Below, one piece after another: positions 16,603 through 19,716 of a DNA stretch of 19,716 nucleotides. Position 1 is the first letter of the stretch; every line of letters starts with the position of its first letter. Source of the DNA: Actinomycetes bacterium (GTDB lineage Bacteria; Actinomycetota; Actinomycetes; S36-B12; UBA5976); the NCBI GenBank assembly GCA_021784375.1, contig JAJXSV010000011.1:1-19716 (forward strand), in the 5' to 3' direction. Made by a program: the position numbers and the translations under genes. The notes under the pieces were generated by a model. The model worked only from the letters and a program-made list of their open reading frames with translations. It was not told the origin of the DNA and did no database searches.

Positions 16603-17814
16603 TTACACCTTGGCGACGGCCGGCCCCGCTGCTTCGGCGGATTGCGGCCACCCCCGCGCGAAGGCGGTGGCGATGACCGACGCGAGCAGGATGGCCATGC
16701 CCATGTGCAGCGCGGGGTTGCCGCGCAGGGCGGAGAGCCCGGCTGCTATGACGCCCGCGGTGAGCATCTGCAGCAGGCCCGAGAGTGCGGCGGCGGAGGC
16801 CGCGCGATGCGGGAAGGGATGGAGCGCGAGCGTGAGACCGTTGCCGAAGAGTGCGCTCACAGTGCCCGTCGCGGCAGCGAGAGGAACCAGGACGAGGGGG
16901 AGGGGTGCATTGGCGGCGATGGCGATCACGAGCAGGATCGAGGCACCGAGCTGAGCGACGGCGAACACCCGCAGCGCTCGCTCCACGCCGAGGCGCGGCA
17001 ACAGGCGCATGTTGACCTGCGAGGCGATCACCATGGCGAGCGAGTTCAGGCCGAAGAGCAGCGCGAAGACGGTCCGCGACATACCGTAACGACCGATGAG
17101 CACGGCCGGAGAGGAGGAGATGAAGGCGAACAGCGCCATGGATCCGGCACACATGACGATGGCCGCGCGGCGGAATTCCGGCTGGCGCGAGATCTCAGCG
17201 AAACCCTTGAAGGCCAACAGGAATCCGTGATCGGTGCGGCGCTCCGGGGGAAGGCTCTCGGGCAGGGTCATGGCGCCAAGCCAGGTGTAGACGCCGAACG
17301 CGGCCAGGGCGATGAAGATCCACTGCCACTCACCGAAGTGCAGGATCAGCGCCCCCAGCGATGGCGCGACCGCGGGCGCCACCGCGAAGACCACGCCCAT
17401 GGCCGTCATCATGCGCGCCATATCGATGCCGCTGTGCTGATCCCGGACCATGGCGCGGGCGATGGTGATGCCGGCCGAGCCGCCCATGGCCTGCAGGAAG
17501 CGCCAGAGCATGAGCACGGGGAGCGTGGTGGCCGTCGCGCAGAGCAGGGAGGCGCCCACGAAGACGGCGAGGCCCACGAGCAACGGTCGCTTCCGGCCGA
17601 AGCGGTCCGAGATCGGCCCGTAGACGAGCTGGCCGAGGCCCATGCCGAAGCTGAACGCGGTGAGCGTGAGCTGCACGTTCGCCGTCGTCACAGACAGGGT
17701 CCGAGCCACCGAGGGGAAGGCAGGGAGGTACATGTCGGTGGACATGGCGCCGAACATGGTGAGTGATCCCAGCACGATGAGCAGGCGGATGCGGCTGGGA
17801 TTCACGGGGGGCAT
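16603..17814 (-). CDS. MFS efflux transporter, Bcr/CflA type
   Basis: Inner-membrane proton-driven drug or metabolite exporter with 12 predicted transmembrane segments. 403 residues, the normal length. Seen: first helix LLIVLGSLTMFGAMSTDMYLPAFP (about 11-34), containing the DMYLPAFP motif typical of Bcr/CflA; MFS motif A GQLVYGPISDRFGRKRP (about 61-77); LWRFLQAMGGSAG; a cytosolic central loop with PESLPPERR; and a second six-helix half. Substrate cannot be inferred. I choose ATG 17814; there is no ribosome site, but a TACGGT box ends 6 nt upstream, suggesting a leaderless transcript. The frame stays open to 18006, but that stretch is not membrane-like and crosses the serA promoter. Confidence 0.9.
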   Translation of the reverse strand: MPPVNPSRIRLLIVLGSLTMFGAMSTDMYLPAFPSVARTLSVTTANVQLTLTAFSFGMGLGQLVYGPISDRFGRKRPLLVGLAVFVGASLLCATATTLPVLMLWRFLQAMGGSAGITIARAMVRDQHSGIDMARMMTAMGVVFAVAPAVAPSLGALILHFGEWQWIFIALAAFGVYTWLGAMTLPESLPPERRTDHGFLLAFKGFAEISRQPEFRRAAIVMCAGSMALFAFISSSPAVLIGRYGMSRTVFALLFGLNSLAMVIASQVNMRLLPRLGVERALRVFAVAQLGASILLVIAIAANAPLPLVLVPLAAATGTVSALFGNGLTLALHPFPHRAASAAALSGLLQMLTAGVIAAGLSALRGNPALHMGMAILLASVIATAFARGWPQSAEAAGPAVAKV

Positions 17815-17820
17815 GACGGG

Positions 17821-17826
17821 ACCGTA
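17821..17826 (-). promoter_or_regulatory. Putative -10 box for a leaderless MFS transcript
   Basis: On the minus strand TACGGT lies 6 nt before the ATG at 17814. This spacing would place the transcription start at or beside the ATG. No -35 is evident. Confidence 0.4.
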
Positions 17827-17926
17827 GCCCGCAGGCCCGCCCCGCCCGCCTACCGGTCGGACGTTGCCATGGCTTGCCACCGCCCCCGGCCAGTCGTAGC
17901 CAGGAGCGCACAACAATCCACCATGT

Positions 17927-17956
17927 GGACGCTTGTGAAAGTTTTCACAAGCGTCC
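17927..17956. promoter_or_regulatory. Rex-type operator inside a perfect 30-bp palindrome upstream of serA
   Basis: The palindrome has 14-bp perfect arms, GGACGCTTGTGAAA and TTTCACAAGCGTCC, around a central GT. Its core, TTGTGAA (17933-17939), AGTT, TTCACAA (17944-17950), is an exact match to the consensus of the NADH-sensing repressor Rex, TTGTGAA-N4-TTCACAA. It ends 2 bp before a -10 box (17959-17964), where a bound repressor would block RNA polymerase. Its proximity to the divergent MFS promoter (100 bp) leaves room for effects on that gene too. Confidence 0.8.
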
Positions 17957-17958
17957 GA

Positions 17959-17964
17959 TACAGT
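17959..17964 (+). promoter_or_regulatory. Putative serA -10 box
   Basis: TACAGT fits TANNNT. It would give a transcription start near 17971 and a leader of about 30 nt with GGAG (17991-17994) before the ATG. The -35 region falls inside the Rex-like palindrome; TTGTGA there is a poor -35 with a long spacer. Confidence 0.5.
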
Positions 17965-17999
17965 TCCGCTGACCGTCGCCACCGACCTCCGGAGACACC

Positions 18000-19589
18000 A
18001 TGGCAAAGCCGATCGTCCTCATCGCCGAAGAACTCTCACCCGCCACCCTCGATGCCCTCGGCCCCGACTTCAGCATCCGCAACGTCGACGGCACCGACCG
18101 TTCGGCACTCCTCGCCGCCGTCAAGGACGCCGAAGCGTTGCTCGTCCGTTCCGCGACCCAGGTCGACGATGAGGTCCTCGCGGTGGCCAGGAACCTCAAG
18201 GTGGTGGCGCGCGCCGGAGTCGGGCTCGACAACGTGGACGTGAAGGCCGCCACCACTGCCGGCGTCATGGTGGTGAACGCACCCACCTCCAACATCACAT
18301 CCGCGGCCGAGCTCGCGGTGGGCCTGCTCCTCGCGTCCGCCCGTCACATCGTGCCCGCCAACCTGGCCCTCAAGAACGGCAAGTGGGCGCGCTCCAAGTT
18401 CACCGGCGTCGAGATCAACGACAAGGTGGTCGGCATCGTCGGCCTCGGTCGCATCGGCATCCTGGTGGCGCAGCGACTGGCGCCCTTCGGGGTCCAGCTC
18501 GTCGCCTACGACCCCTATGTGCAGCCCGCCCGGGCCTCTCAACTCGGCATCAAGATGGTGTCGCTCGACGAGTTGCTCGAGCAGTCCGACTTCATCACCG
18601 TGCACCTGCCCAAGACGGCCGAGACGGTCGGCCTCATCGGCGAGGATGCCCTGCGGAGGGTGAAGCCGACCGTGCACATCATCAATGCCGCGCGCGGCGG
18701 GATCGTCGATGAGGCTGCGCTCGCTCGAGCCCTGGAGGAGAAGCGCGTGGCCGGAGCCGGCCTCGACGTGTACGCCAAGGAACCCTGCACCGATTCCCCG
18801 TTGTTCGCCTTCGACAACGTCGTGGCCACGCCGCACCTCGGCGCATCCACCGACGAGGCGCAGGAGAAGGCCGGCATCGCCGTGGCCAAGTCGGTGCGGC
18901 TCGCACTCTCCGGGGAACTGGTGCCGGACGCCGTCAACGTGCAGGGCGGCGTGCTCGCTCCCAGCGTCAAGCCCTACCTCGCGCTGGCGGAACACCTGGG
19001 TGTCATCGCCGCCATGCTCGCCCCCAACCCGGTCGCCCGCGTGGCCGTGGAGATCTCCGGGGAGCTGTCGCAGGAGGACGTGCGAGTGCTCGAGCTCTCA
19101 GCGCTCAAGGGCGTGTTCGGTGCCCTCATGAACGACCCGGTGTCGTACGTGAACGCCCCCCTCATCGCCAAGGAGCGCGGCGTCGAGACCAAGCTCACCA
19201 AGAAGAGCGAGAACGACGAGTACCGCTCGCTGCTCCGTATCCGACTCGACACCATGGGTGGCCAGCGCGTCACCGTCGGTGGCACCGTGGCCGGGCCGCG
19301 CAAGATCGAGAAGCTGGCCGAGATCAACGGCGCTGAGATCGATGTGCAGATCGGGACCCACCACGCCTTCTACTCCTACGCGGACCGCCCGGGCGTCATC
19401 GGCGTCATCGGTCGCATCCTGGGCGAGGCGGGCGTGAACATCGACAACATGCAGGTGGGCCTGCTCCCCAACTCCACCCAGGCCATCATGGTGCTGAGCC
19501 TGGACCAGCAGGTCGCGCCCAGCGTCAACCTGCGCGTGGCCAACGAGGTCGGCACCGAGCTGGCCAAGGTGGTCTCGCTCGTCGAGTAG
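18000..19589 (+). CDS. serA: D-3-phosphoglycerate dehydrogenase
   Basis: NAD-dependent oxidation of 3-phosphoglycerate to 3-phosphohydroxypyruvate, the first committed step of serine synthesis. 529 residues, the long type I form of actinobacteria. Domains: substrate-binding halves (about 5-98 and 290-318) around an NAD domain (about 99-289) with VGLGRIG (147-153), NAARGGIVDE (Arg232), KEPC (Glu261) and TPHLGAS (His279), so the catalytic Arg/Glu/His set is complete. An intervening allosteric-substrate-binding domain (about 320-450) and a C-terminal ACT domain (about 455-529, HHAFYSYADRPGVIGVIG) follow, with GEAGVNIDNMQVG as the expected serine-binding face. CCGGAG lies 5 nt before the ATG. Upstream is a Rex-type operator, suggesting control by the NADH/NAD ratio. 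In many actinobacteria serA follows ilvC directly; here about 4 kb intervenes. Confidence 0.97.
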   Translation: MAKPIVLIAEELSPATLDALGPDFSIRNVDGTDRSALLAAVKDAEALLVRSATQVDDEVLAVARNLKVVARAGVGLDNVDVKAATTAGVMVVNAPTSNITSAAELAVGLLLASARHIVPANLALKNGKWARSKFTGVEINDKVVGIVGLGRIGILVAQRLAPFGVQLVAYDPYVQPARASQLGIKMVSLDELLEQSDFITVHLPKTAETVGLIGEDALRRVKPTVHIINAARGGIVDEAALARALEEKRVAGAGLDVYAKEPCTDSPLFAFDNVVATPHLGASTDEAQEKAGIAVAKSVRLALSGELVPDAVNVQGGVLAPSVKPYLALAEHLGVIAAMLAPNPVARVAVEISGELSQEDVRVLELSALKGVFGALMNDPVSYVNAPLIAKERGVETKLTKKSENDEYRSLLRIRLDTMGGQRVTVGGTVAGPRKIEKLAEINGAEIDVQIGTHHAFYSYADRPGVIGVIGRILGEAGVNIDNMQVGLLPNSTQAIMVLSLDQQVAPSVNLRVANEVGTELAKVVSLVE

Positions 19590-19605
19590 TCAGTCCTGCG
19601 AGGGG

Positions 19606-19650
19606 GGCGCCCCGTCGGCCGCGGGATCCGCAGTCCGGCGGGGCGCCTTC
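19606..19650 (+). terminator. serA terminator
   Basis: GGCGCCCCG (19606-19614) pairs perfectly with CGGGGCGCC (19639-19647), extendable by 4 bp including one G-U. The loop contains its own stem GCGG-GAT-CCGC. A short TTCT follows. It starts 16 bp after the serA stop. Confidence 0.75.
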
Positions 19651-19716
19651 TGCGATCCTGCGAAACCGGCGCTCCCGCGTGGTCACCGCGGGTCGATCAC
19701 GGCAGGCACGCGGCGC

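Noticed and set aside
14845..17766. Plus-strand open frame of 973 codons
   Set aside because: It runs across the DUF559 gene, both repeat families and antisense to the hydrolase and MFS genes. Its translation is His/Arg/Glu-rich low complexity with no domain, an artefact of GC-rich third positions.
19683..19716. Possible minus-strand gene end reading RRVPAVIDPR then stop
   Set aside because: Only ten codons are visible at the window edge; too short to support a gene.

Overview
The window is GC-rich throughout, strongly biased to G/C in third codon positions, and gene-dense. It carries the ilvB-ilvN-ilvC ... serA order typical of Actinomycetota, has promoters with a TANNNT -10 box placed 6-7 nt before a start codon (leaderless transcripts), and has long GC stems without U-tracts as terminators. 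I read it as chromosome of a high-GC actinobacterium; genus is not resolvable from the sequence alone.

Region 1 (1-8885) is a branched-chain acyl-CoA degradation locus. On the minus strand are an acyl-CoA dehydrogenase (running off the left edge) and a 3-hydroxybutyryl-CoA dehydrogenase. Divergent from them is a tightly coupled plus-strand operon: branched-chain 2-oxoacid dehydrogenase E1 alpha, E1 beta, E2, and a fused isobutyryl-CoA mutase (IcmF). Together they suggest valine -> 2-oxoisovalerate -> isobutyryl-CoA -> n-butyryl-CoA, then beta-oxidation. E3, enoyl-CoA hydratase and thiolase are not in the window. A 60-nt imperfect hairpin lies in the convergent gap after icmF.

Region 2 (8886-14041) holds a minus-strand PLP-dependent Orn/Lys/Arg-type decarboxylase and, divergently, ilvBNC for branched-chain amino-acid synthesis. 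The ilvB leader contains an apparent ribosome-dependent attenuator: a putatively leaderless 8-residue peptide MHNLVVVS, a GC hairpin starting at its stop codon, and a strong terminator with a T6 tail. A perfect 15-bp GNRA-capped stem ends the operon.

Region 3 (14042-17814) is an accessory-looking insertion between ilvC and serA. It contains an AbiEi-like/DUF559 nuclease-domain protein flanked on both sides, in opposite orientation, by pairs of a palindromic repeat with 61-bp period. Next come a minus-strand alpha/beta hydrolase, a set of about 51-bp degenerate tandem repeats, and a Bcr/CflA-type MFS efflux transporter.

Region 4 (17815-19716) holds serA (D-3-phosphoglycerate dehydrogenase with C-terminal ACT domain). 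It is preceded by a perfect match to the Rex redox-repressor operator (TTGTGAA-N4-TTCACAA), placed just upstream of a -10 box, and followed by a hairpin terminator. The strongest leads for follow-up are the Rex site on serA, the repeat-flanked nuclease unit, the ilv attenuator, and the Bkd-IcmF coupling.
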